DNA of 64,000 nt. Source: Mycolicibacterium komanii. Its GTDB lineage: Bacteria; Actinomycetota; Actinomycetes; Mycobacteriales; Mycobacteriaceae. The number at the start of each line of letters is the position of its first letter. Position 1 is the stretch's first letter. This document shows, piece by piece, positions 44,904 to 54,899 of the stretch. A program made the position numbers and the translations under genes. The notes under the pieces were generated by a model. The model was not told the DNA's origin and searched no databases. It saw only the letters and a list, made by a program, of their open reading frames with translations. The DNA is taken from the NCBI RefSeq assembly GCF_001050035.1, contig NZ_CVTA01000062.1:186001-250000 (forward strand). Reading direction: 5' to 3'.

Positions 44904-46016
44904 GTGAACTTCAACCTCGGCAGGTCGACGCTTCTGACCACGCTGTCGGTAGGCGCGATCGCGGTGCTGACGCTGTCCGCGTGCGGTAGCGACAACAACC
45001 TTCCCGCGCCGTCCGGCGACGGCACGACATCCGCGGAATGCGGTGGCAAGAACTCCGTCACCGCCGAGGGGTCGACGGCCCAGCAGAACGCGATCGGCGA
45101 GTTCAACAAGGTCTGGGGGCAGCGCTGCCCGGGCAAGAACCTGTCGTACAACCCCACCGGTTCGGGTGCGGGCCGCGAGCAGTTCATCGCCGGCCAGGTC
45201 GACTTCGCCGGATCCGACTCTGCGCTGTCGGGTCAACAGATTCGGCAGGCCGCGCAGCGATGCGACGGCAACCCCGCATGGAACCTGCCACTGGTGTTCG
45301 GCCCGGTCGCCCTGGCCTACAACCTCGGGGGTGTCGACACGCTGGTGCTCAACGCCGACCTGCTCGCGAAGATCTACCAGGGGCAGATCACCAGATGGAA
45401 CGACCCCGCGATCGCGGTGCTCAACAGCGGCACCCAGCTTCCCGACCTCGCCATCACACCGATCTACCGCTCCGACTCCTCGGGCACTACCGACAACTTC
45501 CAGAAGTACCTCGCGGCGGCGGCGCCCCAGAGTTGGACCAAGGACGCCGGCAGCGAATTCCAGGGCGGCGCGGGTGAAGGCGCGCAGAAGTCCGCGGGCG
45601 TCATCCAGGCCGTGCAGGCCACCGACGGTGCGATCGGCTACGTGGAGAAGGGCTTCGCCGATCAGGCCGGAATCCCGTTCGCCCAAATCGACAGTGGCGC
45701 AGGCGCGGTCGAATTGACCGACGAGTCGGCCAAGAACGCCATCGACGCCGCTGAATTCGCCGCTGCGGGCAACGACCTGACGCTGAACCTGGATTCGTTG
45801 TACGGAACCAAGGAACCCGGCGCGTATCCGTTGGTGCTCGCCACATACGAGATCGTCTGCTCCAAGGGCTATGACCCCGAAACCGCCGCCGCCGTCAAAT
45901 CGTTTCTCACCGTTGCCGCCAACGACGGCCAGCAGAACCTCTCGCCGGCCGGCTACGTGCCGCTCCCGGACCGCTTCAAGGAACGACTCCTGGCGTCCGT
46001 TGAGGCGATTGCCTAG
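44904..46016 (+). CDS. pstS: Phosphate-binding lipoprotein
   Basis: The 370-residue periplasmic phosphate receptor of the Pst ABC importer. The signal peptide ends in the lipobox TLSAC (Cys27). Phosphate-binding motifs are visible: TAEGSTAQQNA, NPTGSGAGREQFI, FAGSDSAL and YRSDSSGTTDNF. GTG 44904 gives a normal lipoprotein signal; the open frame before it adds no such feature. The PHO box upstream suggests induction under phosphate starvation. Confidence 0.95.
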   Translation: MNFNLGRSTLLTTLSVGAIAVLTLSACGSDNNLPAPSGDGTTSAECGGKNSVTAEGSTAQQNAIGEFNKVWGQRCPGKNLSYNPTGSGAGREQFIAGQVDFAGSDSALSGQQIRQAAQRCDGNPAWNLPLVFGPVALAYNLGGVDTLVLNADLLAKIYQGQITRWNDPAIAVLNSGTQLPDLAITPIYRSDSSGTTDNFQKYLAAAAPQSWTKDAGSEFQGGAGEGAQKSAGVIQAVQATDGAIGYVEKGFADQAGIPFAQIDSGAGAVELTDESAKNAIDAAEFAAAGNDLTLNLDSLYGTKEPGAYPLVLATYEIVCSKGYDPETAAAVKSFLTVAANDGQQNLSPAGYVPLPDRFKERLLASVEAIA

Positions 46017-46064
46017 TTTCGTGGCGCGCGGGCGCGGATACGGTGAGGATGGGTCCTGGGACCG

Positions 46065-47108
46065 ATGACCGATAGGCGCGAAGTGACAATCCCCAATCCG
46101 TCCGACGCGGGATCGGGTGAAGCGCTCGCTTCCCCCTTTCCCGAGCCGACGCCGATCTCCACCAACCCGTCGAGGAACGCCAAAGAGCGTGTCGGCGACC
46201 GCATCTTCCGCGGGTTGGCGCAGGGTTCGGGCGCCTTCATCGTCGCCCTGATCGCGGCGATCGGGGCGTTCCTGCTGTGGCGCGCGATTCCGGCGCTGGC
46301 GCGCAACCAGGAGAACTTCTTCCTCTACGGCGGCACGTGGAAGACCACCGACACGTCGGCGATGCATTTCGGCATCCTCGACCTGCTGCAGGTGACGGTG
46401 TTCGTATCGATCTTCGCGCTCATCCTGGCGATGCCTGTCGCACTTGGCATCGCGATCTTTTTGACCCAATACGCGCCGCGACGGGTCGCCGGACCGCTCG
46501 CCTACATGGTCGACCTGCTGGCGGCGGTGCCGTCGATCATCTACGGCGTGTGGGGTCTGTACGTACTGGCCCCGGTGCTGAAGCCGATTGCGTTGTGGCT
46601 GAACGAGAATCTCGGCTGGCTTTTCCTGTTCAAGACGGGGACGGCCTCGGTGTCGGGAGGCGGCACGATCTTCACCGCCGGGATCGTGCTGGCCGTCATG
46701 ATCCTGCCGATCATCACCGCCGTCACCCGCGAAGTTTTCGTTCAGACGCCGCGAGGCCAGCTAGAGGCCGCACTCGCACTGGGCGCCACCCGTTGGGAGG
46801 TGGTGCGCACGACCGTGCTGCCGTTCGGCATGTCCGGTTACATCAGCGGCGCCATGCTCGGCCTCGGTCGTGCGCTGGGTGAAACGATCGCGCTGCTGAT
46901 CATCCTGCGCGGAACGCAGCAGGCGTTCGGCTGGTCGCTGTTCGACGGCGGTTATACGTTCGCGAGCCTGATCGCGGCTACGGCAAGCGAATTCAACGAT
47001 CAGTACAAGGCGGGCGCCTACATCGCGGCGGGCCTGGTGCTGTTCGTCCTGACGTTCGTGGTGAATTCGCTGGCGCGGGCCGCGGTGGCCGGGAAGGCGC
47101 AGAAATGA
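46065..47108 (+). CDS. pstC: Phosphate ABC transporter permease PstC
   Basis: A 347-residue membrane subunit of the phosphate importer, with six helices and the EAA-like loop [21 protein letters not shown] that contacts PstB. The first 45 residues are a long polar cytoplasmic extension. ATG 46065 is used; GTG 46083 is an alternative start. It overlaps pstA as ATGA, and lies 48 bases after pstS. Confidence 0.94.
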   Translation: MTDRREVTIPNPSDAGSGEALASPFPEPTPISTNPSRNAKERVGDRIFRGLAQGSGAFIVALIAAIGAFLLWRAIPALARNQENFFLYGGTWKTTDTSAMHFGILDLLQVTVFVSIFALILAMPVALGIAIFLTQYAPRRVAGPLAYMVDLLAAVPSIIYGVWGLYVLAPVLKPIALWLNENLGWLFLFKTGTASVSGGGTIFTAGIVLAVMILPIITAVTREVFVQTPRGQLEAALALGATRWEVVRTTVLPFGMSGYISGAMLGLGRALGETIALLIILRGTQQAFGWSLFDGGYTFASLIAATASEFNDQYKAGAYIAAGLVLFVLTFVVNSLARAAVAGKAQK

Positions 47109-48019
47109 CGTCGACGCTGGACCGCCCCGTCAAGGCGACCACCTTCCAAGGGGTGAGCCTTCGACGAAAGGTGACCAACAACGTCGCGACGGTTCTGGTC
47201 ACGCTCAGCGTCCTGGTCGCGCTGGTGCCGTTGTTGTGGGTGCTGTACTCGGTGGTCGTCAAGGGGTTTCAGGCCCTGACGTCGCCGCGATGGTTCTGGC
47301 ATTCACAGGCGGGTATGACGGCCTTTCAGGCCGGCGGCGGTGCGTATCACGCGATCGTGGGAACGCTGCTGCAGGGCCTGGTGTGTGCGGCGATCTCGAT
47401 ACCGATCGGCGTGTTCGTCGGGATCTACCTCGTCGAGTACGGTGGGGGAACGCGTTTCGGCAAGATCACGACGTTCATGGTGGACATCCTCACCGGCGTG
47501 CCGTCGATCGTCGCCGCGCTGTTCATCTACGCACTGTGGGTGGCGACGTTCGGCTTCCCGCGGTCGGGCTTCGCGGTGTCGCTGGCGCTGGTGCTGCTGA
47601 TGATCCCGGTCATCGTGCGCGCCACCGAGGAGATGCTGCGCATCGTCCCGATGGATCTGCGGGAGGCCAGCTATGCGCTCGGCGTGCCGAAGTGGAAAAC
47701 CATTGTCCGCATTGTGATCCCGACGGCGTTGTCCGGCATCGTCACCGGGATCATGCTGGCATTGGCGCGTGTCATGGGTGAGACGGCGCCGCTGCTGGTC
47801 CTGGTCGGCTACTCGCAGGCGATGAACTTCGACATGTTCGACGGCTTCATGGGTTCGCTGCCCGGCATGATGTACGACCAGACCTCGGCGGGTGCGGGCG
47901 CGAATCCCGTGCCCACCGACCGGCTGTGGGGCGCCGCGCTGACCCTGATACTGCTGATCGCCGTGCTCAACGTCGGGGCGCGGTTCCTCGCAAAGATCTT
48001 CGCCCCCAAGAAGGTTTAG
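47105..48019 (+). CDS. pstA: Phosphate ABC transporter permease PstA
   Basis: A 304-residue permease pairing with PstC. The cytoplasmic loop [20 protein letters not shown] is the PstB-contacting EAA motif, and the [13 protein letters not shown] segment before it is typical of PstA. Six hydrophobic helices are seen. ATG 47105 overlaps the pstC stop. Confidence 0.94.
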   Translation: MTSTLDRPVKATTFQGVSLRRKVTNNVATVLVTLSVLVALVPLLWVLYSVVVKGFQALTSPRWFWHSQAGMTAFQAGGGAYHAIVGTLLQGLVCAAISIPIGVFVGIYLVEYGGGTRFGKITTFMVDILTGVPSIVAALFIYALWVATFGFPRSGFAVSLALVLLMIPVIVRATEEMLRIVPMDLREASYALGVPKWKTIVRIVIPTALSGIVTGIMLALARVMGETAPLLVLVGYSQAMNFDMFDGFMGSLPGMMYDQTSAGAGANPVPTDRLWGAALTLILLIAVLNVGARFLAKIFAPKKV

Positions 48020-48027
48020 GAGCTTCG

Positions 48028-48804
48028 ATGGCCAAGCGCTTGGATCTCAAGGACGTCAACATCTTCTACGGTGCGTTCCACGCCGTGGCCGACGTGTCGC
48101 TGGCCGTTCCGCCGCGCAACGTGACCGCCTTCATCGGTCCGTCGGGCTGCGGGAAGTCCACGGTGCTGCGGACGCTCAACCGCATGCACGAGGTCATCCC
48201 CGGCGCGCGGGTCGAGGGTTCGGTGCTGCTCGACGGTGAGGACATCTACGGCGCGGGGGTGGACCCCGTCGGTGTGCGCAAGACCATCGGCATGGTCTTC
48301 CAGCGTCCGAATCCGTTCCCCACCATGTCGATTCGCGACAACGTGGTCGCCGGCCTCAAGCTGCAGGGTGTGCGCAACAAGAAGACGCTCGACGAGGTGG
48401 CCGAACGGTCGCTGCGCGGCGCCAACCTTTGGAAAGAGGTCAAGGACCGGCTCGACAAACCCGGCGGCGGCCTCTCCGGCGGTCAGCAGCAGCGCCTCTG
48501 CATCGCCCGCGCGATCGCGGTGCAACCCGACGTGCTGCTGATGGACGAGCCGTGCTCGGCGCTCGACCCGATCTCCACGCTGGCGATCGAGGACCTGATC
48601 GCGACCCTGAAGCAGGACTTCACGATCGTCATCGTCACCCACAACATGCAGCAGGCCGCGCGGGTCAGTGATCAGACCGCGTTCTTCAACCTCGAGGCGA
48701 CGGGTAAGCCCGGTCGGCTCATCGAGATCGACGACACCGAGAAGATCTTCTCCAACCCGTCGCAGAAGGCCACGGAGGACTACATCTCCGGCCGATTCGG
48801 CTGA
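48028..48804 (+). CDS. pstB: Phosphate ABC transporter ATPase PstB
   Basis: A 258-residue ATPase that powers the Pst importer. Walker A is GPSGCGKST, the signature is [14 protein letters not shown], Walker B is [13 protein letters not shown], and the switch His is in [11 protein letters not shown] 48028 has an AGGAG just upstream (48018-48022), overlapping the end of pstA. It ends convergently with phoU, 15 bases apart. Confidence 0.96.
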   Translation: MAKRLDLKDVNIFYGAFHAVADVSLAVPPRNVTAFIGPSGCGKSTVLRTLNRMHEVIPGARVEGSVLLDGEDIYGAGVDPVGVRKTIGMVFQRPNPFPTMSIRDNVVAGLKLQGVRNKKTLDEVAERSLRGANLWKEVKDRLDKPGGGLSGGQQQRLCIARAIAVQPDVLLMDEPCSALDPISTLAIEDLIATLKQDFTIVIVTHNMQQAARVSDQTAFFNLEATGKPGRLIEIDDTEKIFSNPSQKATEDYISGRFG

Positions 48805-48819
48805 GGCTTTCGCGGCGGG

Positions 48820-49488
48820 TCAGCGCGGCGCGGGGATGTCCTCCTCGGCGGGATGCTTACCGGTGACCTGGAAGATCACCCGGCGGGCGACCTCGACCGC
48901 GTGGTCGGCGAAGCGTTCGTAGAAGCGGCCGAGCAGCGTCACGTCGACCGCGGCGGCCACGCCGTGCTTCCACTCCTTGTCCATCAACACGGTGAACAGG
49001 TGCCGGTGCAGGTCGTCCATCGCGTCGTCTTCTTCGCCGATCCTGGCGGCCTTCTCCGGATCCCGCGTCACCAGCACCTCTTGCGCGCTGTTACCGAGTT
49101 CCACTGCTAGGCGGCCCATTTCGGCGAAGTATCCGTTCACCTCTTCGGGCAGCGCGTGCTGCGGATGGCGGCGCCGCGCGATCTTGGCGACGTGCAGCGC
49201 AAGCGCGCCCATCCTGTCGACATCGGCGACGATCTGGATCGAACCCACAATCGCCCGAAGGTCGCCGGCCACCGGCGCCTGCAGCGCGAGCAGGACGAAC
49301 GCCGCCTCCTCGGCCCGTGCGCTCATCGCGGCGATCTGTTCGTGGTCGGTGATGACCTGCTCGGCCAACACCAGATCGGCTTGCAGCAGGGCCTGGGTCG
49401 CGCGCTCCATCGCCGCGCCCGCCAGCCCGCACATCTCGCCGAGCTGGTTGGTCAGGGCCTCCAGCTGCTCGTGATACGCAGTACGCAT
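48820..49488 (-). CDS. phoU: Phosphate-signalling protein PhoU (PhoY)
   Basis: A 222-residue all-helical PhoU with two three-helix bundles. Metal-binding E/D clusters are visible in the repeats [20 protein letters not shown] and [19 protein letters not shown]. It links the Pst importer to the SenX3-RegX3 two-component system and represses the phosphate response when phosphate is plentiful. It is read away from the pst operon with a PHO-type repeat in its own upstream region. Confidence 0.93.
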   Translation of the reverse strand: MRTAYHEQLEALTNQLGEMCGLAGAAMERATQALLQADLVLAEQVITDHEQIAAMSARAEEAAFVLLALQAPVAGDLRAIVGSIQIVADVDRMGALALHVAKIARRRHPQHALPEEVNGYFAEMGRLAVELGNSAQEVLVTRDPEKAARIGEEDDAMDDLHRHLFTVLMDKEWKHGVAAAVDVTLLGRFYERFADHAVEVARRVIFQVTGKHPAEEDIPAPR

Positions 49489-49533
49489 ATATCCACCCTA
49501 CGGGCATCGTCACCGAAACGGCATGAAGCGAAC

Positions 49534-49551
49534 GGTGAACGAAAGGTGAAC
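49534..49551 (-). promoter_or_regulatory. PHO box upstream of phoU
   Basis: GGTGAAC at 49534-49540 and 49545-49551 on the plus strand (GTTCACC on the minus strand), period 11 bases, 46 bases before the phoU start. Confidence 0.6.
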
Positions 49552-49582
49552 CTCACCTGCCGAAACGCTGTGCTCGGCGCGC

Positions 49583-51760
49583 CTACTCGCAGGTGACGTC
49601 GGCGGCGTTGGTGACCGACAGGTCCTCCGGAAGCTGGGTCGGTGTGCTATTGGTACCGCGCACGACGTGCACCTGGACCGGGGATCCGCTCGGCTCGGGA
49701 GGCGTCACGTTGTGGAAGTCGCTACCCAAGACGACGCGGACGGTGTCGCCCAGGCCCGAGATGCGCTCGATCTTGGCGTTGGCGAAGGAGGAGGCCACCG
49801 TCGCGGCCGCCTCTTCGTTGCCGGGCGAGAAGAACACCGTCGTCGAATCCAGCGGACCCGGGTAATCGTCGGGGGACGTGACGTTGAAGCCGTGGGTCTG
49901 CAGTTCGCTGGCCGCGGTCGCGGCGAGACCGTCCTCACCGGTGGAGTTCGATACCTGAACGGTGATGTCGGCGGGGTCGGTGGTGATTGCGTCGACGAGC
50001 TCACCCGAGGGCGCCGAATCGTGGGTCGGCGCGGCCGACTCGGGCTCGGCGTTGGTCGACGATTCGGGTGTGCCCGGCACCGGGGTGTTGTCGGCGTTCT
50101 TCTCCTCGGGCAGCGGATCGTCGTTGATGATCGCGTCGAAGATCGCCCGGGTGTCGTCCTCGCGGAGGTGCTCGTTGCCGTACTCGTCCATGTAGCCCGT
50201 CGTCGGCACCGTGAGGAACGTGATCCGGCCCGCCGCGATGCCCTGGACCGACTGACCCAACGTCACCAGATCCTTGGTGTCCATGTTGTCGACGTAGCTG
50301 TCGTTGATGAACATGTTGACCACGTTGTTGAGCTTCGACAGCGAGAAGAACACTTCCTTGGAGATCATCGACCGCAGCAGTGACGACAGGAACAGCTGCT
50401 GGCGCTTGATGCGGCCGTAGTCGCCGTTGGTCTCGGTGGTCACCTGACGGGCGCGCACATACTGAAGTGCGGTGTGCCCGTTGACGATCTGGCGACCCGC
50501 CTCGGGAAGCACCGTACCGAGTTCGTAATCCTCCAGCGGGGTGGTGCTACACACCTCGACGCCGCCGAGGGCATCGACCATCTTCGAGAAACCGGCGAAA
50601 TCGACTGCCATGAACCGGTTTATCGACAGCCCGGACATCTTCTGGATGACCTTGACCAGGCACTTGGGGCCGCCGACGGCGTAGGCCGAGTTCAGCTTGT
50701 ACTCGGTGTAGACCTCGTCGGCGCCGTACATCGGAGACTCGGGGTCGGTGATCGGGCCGTAGTTGCCGGTCTGTGGGTCCCACGGCTCGCACTTCATCGG
50801 CTCGATGGCAAGGTCACGCGGAAACGACACGGCGACAACGCGTTCACGGTTCGCGGGGATGTTGACCAGCATCACGGTGTCCGACCGCGCGCCCGCCGCG
50901 TCGTCAGTGGTTCCCGCGCCCATGTCGCTGTTCTCACCGATCCGGCTGTCGACCCCGACGATCAGGAAGTTCTCGTCACCGAACTGTGCATTGGGGTCGA
51001 GGATGTCGCGGGAGTCGGGGTCCAGCGCCGAAACCCGGTTCAGCATGTTGTTCTTGGCCGACTGCCACTGCCAGGCCCCGCCGGTCAGTGCGAGCGCCAA
51101 CACGGCGATCAGCGCCGCGGCCGCGCGCCCGGCGATCAGCGTTCTATGCCGACGGCGCCGAGAAGGGGCACGCTTGAGCACGGCTGTCGAGTGCGCGGCA
51201 GGCACCCGGCTCGGCCTGCGGATGCGCGCCAGGTCGGGCAGCTCCGCATCGGCGTGCGCGACCGGCAGCACCTCGGTGTCGAAGTCGTTGGCTGCACTAT
51301 TAGCGGGGAGCTCCGCTTCGTCCGGGTGCGCCGGTTCGTCCGAGAACGCTGATTCGTCGAAGAACGCCGCGTCGGCCGGGACCGCCGGCTCGTCCGGCAC
51401 CGGGGGTTCGTCCGGCACCGCCGCGATGATCTCCGTGGGCGGTGCGGGCGGCTCCGGCGGCGTGACGGGTTCTGCGGGCTCGGGCTCGCGGCGCCGCCGC
51501 CGGCGCGGTTGCGGGGGCACGGCGGCGTCGCCGTGCAGTTTGGCGATGAGGTCGGCGACGGTGACGCCGTCGGTGTGGTTACCGGTGGGCTCGGCATCGG
51601 CGGGGTCTGAAGGCTCGGGTTCGGCGGACCGGCGAGGGAACTCCGCGCGCTCCCACGGAGCCGCTCCCGGCGCCCGGCGCTGGCTTCGGGTCAGCCAGCG
51701 GTTGTCGTCCCCACCTGTGGGGTCGGGAGGGCCAGGAGTGGCGTTATCGCCGTCACTCAT
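49583..51760 (-). CDS. LytR-CpsA-Psr (LCP) family cell-wall protein
   Basis: A 725-residue membrane protein. Residues 1-205 are a cytoplasmic, low-complexity region rich in Pro, Glu, Asp and Ala with basic patches; one transmembrane helix follows (about 210-232); then an LCP domain (about 270-490, with DTVMLVNIPANRERVVAVSFPRD split over the active site and GRIKRQQLF), and a LytR_C domain (about 590-690, VQVSNSTGEDGLAATAASEL). LCP proteins join arabinogalactan or similar polymers to peptidoglycan. The long N-terminal tail is unusual for the family. Confidence 0.9.
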   Translation of the reverse strand: MSDGDNATPGPPDPTGGDDNRWLTRSQRRAPGAAPWERAEFPRRSAEPEPSDPADAEPTGNHTDGVTVADLIAKLHGDAAVPPQPRRRRRREPEPAEPVTPPEPPAPPTEIIAAVPDEPPVPDEPAVPADAAFFDESAFSDEPAHPDEAELPANSAANDFDTEVLPVAHADAELPDLARIRRPSRVPAAHSTAVLKRAPSRRRRHRTLIAGRAAAALIAVLALALTGGAWQWQSAKNNMLNRVSALDPDSRDILDPNAQFGDENFLIVGVDSRIGENSDMGAGTTDDAAGARSDTVMLVNIPANRERVVAVSFPRDLAIEPMKCEPWDPQTGNYGPITDPESPMYGADEVYTEYKLNSAYAVGGPKCLVKVIQKMSGLSINRFMAVDFAGFSKMVDALGGVEVCSTTPLEDYELGTVLPEAGRQIVNGHTALQYVRARQVTTETNGDYGRIKRQQLFLSSLLRSMISKEVFFSLSKLNNVVNMFINDSYVDNMDTKDLVTLGQSVQGIAAGRITFLTVPTTGYMDEYGNEHLREDDTRAIFDAIINDDPLPEEKNADNTPVPGTPESSTNAEPESAAPTHDSAPSGELVDAITTDPADITVQVSNSTGEDGLAATAASELQTHGFNVTSPDDYPGPLDSTTVFFSPGNEEAAATVASSFANAKIERISGLGDTVRVVLGSDFHNVTPPEPSGSPVQVHVVRGTNSTPTQLPEDLSVTNAADVTCE

Positions 51761-51892
51761 GTTCCTACCGGCCTCCGACTCTCAACACGTGCAGCTCAGG
51801 GGCGAACACGGCGCCGCGCGCCATTGCTACGGCACCTCGGTGACTCCGCGACGGGAGTGCATTGCAGACGAGACTCATATCGTACTGAGACA

Positions 51893-51926
51893 TCCTGAGA
51901 GATGTGATGTCAGAGTCGTCTCAGGA
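51893..51926. other. Inverted repeat in the LCP-dus gap
   Basis: TCCTGAGA (51893-51900) and TCTCAGGA (51919-51926) can form an 8-base stem. The 198-base gap 51761-51958 is otherwise empty; a minus-strand TACGAT near 51879-51884 may be the LCP promoter. Confidence 0.35.
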
Positions 51927-51958
51927 CGGAGACGACTGGGAGACGGCGCATAGACGGC

Positions 51959-53119
51959 CTAACCTCCGGAGTGCATGACCTCCGCGCCCGCGGGCACCGT
52001 GCAGTCGTCCGGGTCGGCCAACCAGCCCTCCGGCAGCGCGACCGACGCCGCCGAGCCCTGGCGGCCACGCGGACCCGTCGCAGCCTCGGGGAACGGCACG
52101 TCGGCGTCGAGCCTGCCGAGCAGCTCCTCAAGCTCAGTGAGGGTCTTGACCAGCGCCAACGACCGGCGCAGGTCGGCGCCGGCGGGAAAGCCGTGCAGAT
52201 ACCAGGCCACGTGCTTGCGGATGTCGCGCATGCCCTTGTCCTCGCCGAAGTGCGCGGATAGCAGCTCGCCGTGGCGCAGGATGATCGACGCCACCTCGCC
52301 GAGCGTGGGCGGCGCCGGCGCGGGGCTCCCGGTGAACGCCGCCGACAGTTCGGCGAACAACCAGGGCCTGCCCAGGCAGCCGCGACCGATGACCACGCCG
52401 TCGCACCCGGTGGCCGACATCATCGCCAACGCGTCGGAGGCTTCGAAGATGTCGCCGTTGCCCAGTACGGGCACGCCCGGCACGTGTTCTTTGAGCGCCG
52501 CGATCTGCTCCCAGTCGGCCGTACCGGAGTAGCGCTGCGCGGCGGTGCGGGCGTGCAGGGCGACCGCCGCGGCGCCTTCCTCGGCCGCGATCCTGCCCGC
52601 GTCGAGGTGGGTGCGGTGCTCGTCGTCGATGCCGATGCGGAACTTCACCGTCACGGGGATGTCGGTGCCTTCGGTCGCGCGCACCGCTGCGGCGACGATC
52701 TGGCCGAACAACCGGCGCTTGTACGGCAGGGCCGCGCCGCCTCCGCGCCGCGTCACCTTGGGCACCGGGCAGCCGAAGTTCATGTCGATGTGGTCGGCGA
52801 GCCCCTCGTCGACGATCATTTTCGCCGCCGCATAGGTGTTCTGCGGATCGACCGAGTACAGCTGCAGCGAGCGCGGGTTCTCGTCGGGCGCGAACGTCAC
52901 CATGTGCATGGTCCCCGGATGACGCTCCACGAGCGCCCGCGCGGTGACCATCTCGCAGACGTAGAGCCCGCTGACCGTGCCCGCCCGCGCCAACTCGAGT
53001 TCGCGGCACAGGGTGCGGAACGCGACGTTGGTCACACCGGCCATCGGCGCCAGTACGACGGGGCTGCGGAGCCGTATCGGGCCGATCAGCAGTTCGCGCC
53101 TGTCGGCCAGGACCGTCAT
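51959..53119 (-). CDS. dus: tRNA-dihydrouridine synthase
   Basis: A 386-residue FMN enzyme that reduces uridines in tRNA to dihydrouridine (Dus family, DusB-like). Motifs are LAPMAGVTNVAFRTL, MNFGCPVPKVTRRGGGAAL (with the catalytic Cys), VTVKFRIGIDDEHRTHL, ALHARTAAQRYSGTADW and GRGCLGRPWLF. ATG 53119 overlaps the desA1 stop (ATGA), so the two form an operon. Confidence 0.93.
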   Translation of the reverse strand: MTVLADRRELLIGPIRLRSPVVLAPMAGVTNVAFRTLCRELELARAGTVSGLYVCEMVTARALVERHPGTMHMVTFAPDENPRSLQLYSVDPQNTYAAAKMIVDEGLADHIDMNFGCPVPKVTRRGGGAALPYKRRLFGQIVAAAVRATEGTDIPVTVKFRIGIDDEHRTHLDAGRIAAEEGAAAVALHARTAAQRYSGTADWEQIAALKEHVPGVPVLGNGDIFEASDALAMMSATGCDGVVIGRGCLGRPWLFAELSAAFTGSPAPAPPTLGEVASIILRHGELLSAHFGEDKGMRDIRKHVAWYLHGFPAGADLRRSLALVKTLTELEELLGRLDADVPFPEAATGPRGRQGSAASVALPEGWLADPDDCTVPAGAEVMHSGG

Positions 53120-54114
53120 GACGACGAGGAGGCCAGGACCTTCTTCGCGGAGAGCTTCTCGGCCTTGCGTGCCTCGCGCTCGAGGCGACGCTGCTTGGAT
53201 TCCTCGAACTTCTGCGAGGCCTCCTCGAGCTCCTCGACCAGCACGCCGAGGTCGTCGCGCATGCGCGCGGCCTCGCCGGTGAAGTCTTCGCGTTCGAAGA
53301 TCCGCCACTTCTTCAGCACGGGCATCACCACGTCGTCGAGGTGGATCCGGGGATCGTAGACGCCGCCGACGGCGATGATCACGGCCTTGCGGCGGAACTC
53401 CGGAACCGTGTACCCGGGCATCTTGAAGTTGCGCAGCACGCGGTGCAGCGAGTGCATCGCCTGGTCGGGCGCGATCTCGAAGCCGGCCTCGCTGACGTCG
53501 CGGTAGAAGATCATGTGCAGGTTCTCATCGGCCGAGACCCGCGCGAGCAGTTGGTCGGCGATGGTCTCGTTGCACGCCTTACCCGTGTTGCGGTGCGAGA
53601 CGCGGGTGGCCAGCTCCTGGAAGGTCACGTAGATGACCGAGTCGAAGAGGCTTTCGGCGAAAAGGTCGCCCTGCTGGTTCTGGCCGGGCGAGAAGCCGCG
53701 GGTGACCTGCTCGATGCGCAGCTGTTCGAGCTGTACGGGATCGACCGCACGGGTGACGACGAGGTAGTCGCGCAGCGCGATGCCGTGCCGGTTCTCCTCG
53801 GCGGTCCACCGGTTGACCCACTGGCCCCATGCGCCGTCCATGCCCATGTTCATCGCGATCTCGCGGTGATAGGACGGCAGGTTGTCCTCGGTCAGCAGGT
53901 TCTGGATCATCGCCACCTGCGCGACCTCGGACAGCTGCGACTGTTCGGGATGCCAGTCCTCGCCGCCCAGCGCGTAATAGTTCTTGCCGTCCGACCACGG
54001 GATGTAGTCGTGCGGATTCCAGTCCTTGCGCATCGTCAGGTGCCGGTTGAGGTACTTCTCAACGACAGGCTCGAGCTCCTGCAGCAGATGTAGGTCAGTC
54101 AAGTTCTCGTGCAT
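53116..54114 (-). CDS. desA1: Acyl-ACP desaturase DesA1
   Basis: A 332-residue soluble di-iron acyl-acyl-carrier-protein desaturase. The iron ligands are in EENRHG (Glu106/107-His110) and DENLH (Glu197-His200), with Glu76 in LTEDNLPSYHR. In mycobacteria DesA1 desaturates long chains for mycolic acids. The C-terminal 40 residues are rich in Lys, Glu and Arg. A strong GAAGGAGTAAGG precedes the ATG. Two similar GATATCTG...TACCC motifs lie upstream. It heads the desA1-dus operon. Confidence 0.94.
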   Translation of the reverse strand: MHENLTDLHLLQELEPVVEKYLNRHLTMRKDWNPHDYIPWSDGKNYYALGGEDWHPEQSQLSEVAQVAMIQNLLTEDNLPSYHREIAMNMGMDGAWGQWVNRWTAEENRHGIALRDYLVVTRAVDPVQLEQLRIEQVTRGFSPGQNQQGDLFAESLFDSVIYVTFQELATRVSHRNTGKACNETIADQLLARVSADENLHMIFYRDVSEAGFEIAPDQAMHSLHRVLRNFKMPGYTVPEFRRKAVIIAVGGVYDPRIHLDDVVMPVLKKWRIFEREDFTGEAARMRDDLGVLVEELEEASQKFEESKQRRLEREARKAEKLSAKKVLASSSS

Positions 54115-54156
54115 TGATCCTTACTCCTTCTCGCGTGCGAGAGCCCCACCCAGTTA

Positions 54157-54200
54157 GATATCTGTACCCGTTGGTTGCACTCAATATATCTGTGTACCCC
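54157..54200. promoter_or_regulatory. Repeated ATATCTG(TG)TACCC motif before desA1
   Basis: GATATCTGTACCCG at 54157-54170 and ATATCTGTGTACCCC at 54186-54200, about 29 bases apart, over the likely desA1 promoter. Candidate operator sites. Confidence 0.4.
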
Positions 54201-54326
54201 GGTGACATTCAAGTTCCGGCAACGGTGTCACAACCGCCCCATCAGAAGCACCTGTCGATGTAGTATCCCGTCGGGCAAACTCCCACGCCCGGATTTCGGC
54301 ATCACTGGAGACTCGGAGGACGGGCG

Positions 54327-54785
54327 TTGCTCACGTTTCGCCATCTTGTGGTCGGCGCAACCGCCGCGGCGGTAGCGGCGGGTACCGCGCTCATCGGCGC
54401 GGGTCAGGCGGGCGCCGTCCCCGACGTCGTCGACCGCCCCTATAAAGACGCCAAGAGAATCATCCAGCAATACGGCGGTAATGCCGTCGTCGCGACTCGG
54501 GTGGGCAGCAGCGCCGACGAAGGTGACTGCCTTGTGACGAACGCGTGGGATGCGGCGGTGCGCCGGCCCAACTCGCGTGGTCGCCCGATCGCCAACAGCG
54601 ATGTCATGGTGGCGTTGAACTGTAACGGCGCCCTGGCCGCGCCCGGGGTGCCTGGCAACTCGGCGATGAGCCCGGCGGGGCGCGACGCCAAGGCCGAACA
54701 GCAACGACGGGAGGCCAAGGCAGCCCGCGAAGCGGCCACTCTGGAGGAGCAGGAGTTGACCGCTCCTGTGACGCCGGACAACTGA
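54327..54785 (+). CDS. Secreted paralogue 1 (PASTA-like domain)
   Basis: A 152-residue exported protein with a signal peptide (LVVGATAAAVAAGTALIGAG, ending at AGA). The mature part begins VPDVVDRPYKDAKRIIQQYG, resembling one PASTA repeat, and has two cysteines (GDCLVTN, ALNCNG), then a charged helical tail rich in Ala, Glu and Arg, ending TAPVTPDN. TTG 54327 is the start, with GGAGG 8 bases before it. It is the most divergent of three tandem copies. Function unknown. Confidence 0.72.
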   Translation: MLTFRHLVVGATAAAVAAGTALIGAGQAGAVPDVVDRPYKDAKRIIQQYGGNAVVATRVGSSADEGDCLVTNAWDAAVRRPNSRGRPIANSDVMVALNCNGALAAPGVPGNSAMSPAGRDAKAEQQRREAKAAREAATLEEQELTAPVTPDN

Positions 54786-54899
54786 GGTTTCGGCTCCAGA
54801 CCTTCACACCTTCTTCCGGTGGCGGTGTATACCGAACCGCAATAGACTGCGGCCAGCGTTCACACGGCGGTCATCGCCCGGGCACGGAGGTTGGGGCAC

